31,373 nucleotides of DNA from UBA4729 sp039931245 (lineage in GTDB: Bacteria > Patescibacteriota > Saccharimonadia > Saccharimonadales > UBA4665), in contig JBDTSH010000012.1 of NCBI GenBank assembly GCA_039931245.1, forward strand, positions 1 through 31,373, read 5' to 3'. How positions within the stretch are numbered: position 1 is the first letter of the stretch; the number at the start of each line of letters is the position of its first letter. The position numbers were made by a program, and so were the translations under genes. Under the pieces are notes generated by a model, which saw only the letters and a list, made by a program, of their open reading frames with translations, was not told where the DNA came from and did not search any database. Shown here in pieces: positions 31,342-31,373 of the stretch.

Positions 31342-31373
31342 GTTATAATCTGCACGGGTAATTGAATTGGTGA

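Noticed and set aside
1..31373. CRISPR arrays, tRNA genes, insertion sequences, integrases or rRNA
   Set aside because: None seen: no regular short repeats, no tRNA T-loop/acceptor pairs outside ssrA, and no transposase- or integrase-like proteins.

Overview
The window reads as a streamlined bacterial genome of the Patescibacteria (CPR) type, most likely Candidatus Saccharibacteria (TM7). This is inferred from gene content and style, because no rRNA is present. The pointers are dense minus-strand gene strings with ATGA or GTGA overlaps, divergent F-type ATP synthase subunits, a monoderm-style surface toolkit (sortase with an LPNTG substrate, a YabE-like wall hydrolase, a membrane-tethered FKBP) and very small lysine-rich proteins. 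TGA serves as an ordinary stop (atpA, atpH, tatD, tpiA, pcrA), which argues against the lineages that read UGA as glycine.

Layout. 1-4.5 kb (minus): an F1Fo ATP synthase segment, exported c-like protein > atpF > atpH > atpA > atpG (partial). A 586-bp tandem repeat has inserted a truncated atpA copy and an atpH tail into it. Subunits a and c are not in the window. 4.5-8.7 kb (minus): metG > tatD > two small unknown genes > cysteine desulfurase. 9.0-9.9 kb (plus): a DUF2127 membrane protein of actinobacterial type. 9.9-13.8 kb (minus): an MFS drug/metabolite exporter > a small Cys/His protein > GH37 trehalase > HIT protein > NUDIX hydrolase. 14.0-15.0 kb (plus): a polytopic membrane protein with a clear promoter. 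15.1-17.5 kb (minus): an LPNTG-anchored DUF3494 ice-binding-like protein > sortase > membrane-anchored FKBP. 17.6-18.0 kb (minus): tmRNA (ssrA) with its own promoter and terminator. 18.1-20.2 kb (minus): rsmA/ksgA and a DUF348-G5-lysozyme-like wall protein. 20.4-27.5 kb (minus): pyk > pgk > tpiA > unknown membrane protein > pcrA/uvrD > NUDIX hydrolase. 27.6-29.1 kb (minus): an 18-residue Lys-rich peptide > 70-aa protein, then two unknown genes. 29.3-31.4 kb: visibly more AT-rich, with a Tim44-like/DUF3137 fusion protein (minus) and a ribbon-helix-helix/ParE-type toxin-antitoxin pair (plus).

Working together: pyk, pgk and tpiA are the ATP-yielding lower part of glycolysis; the ATP synthase could use that ATP to energise the membrane or make ATP. 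Trehalase would feed glucose into glycolysis. The sortase and DUF3494 protein form a self-contained surface-display pair. tmRNA, RsmA, MetG and PcrA are housekeeping. The most unusual items are the duplicated atpA/atpH segment, the exported c-like protein heading the atp operon, the sortase-anchored ice-binding-like protein, the HIT protein without its nucleophilic histidine, and the tiny ORFs.
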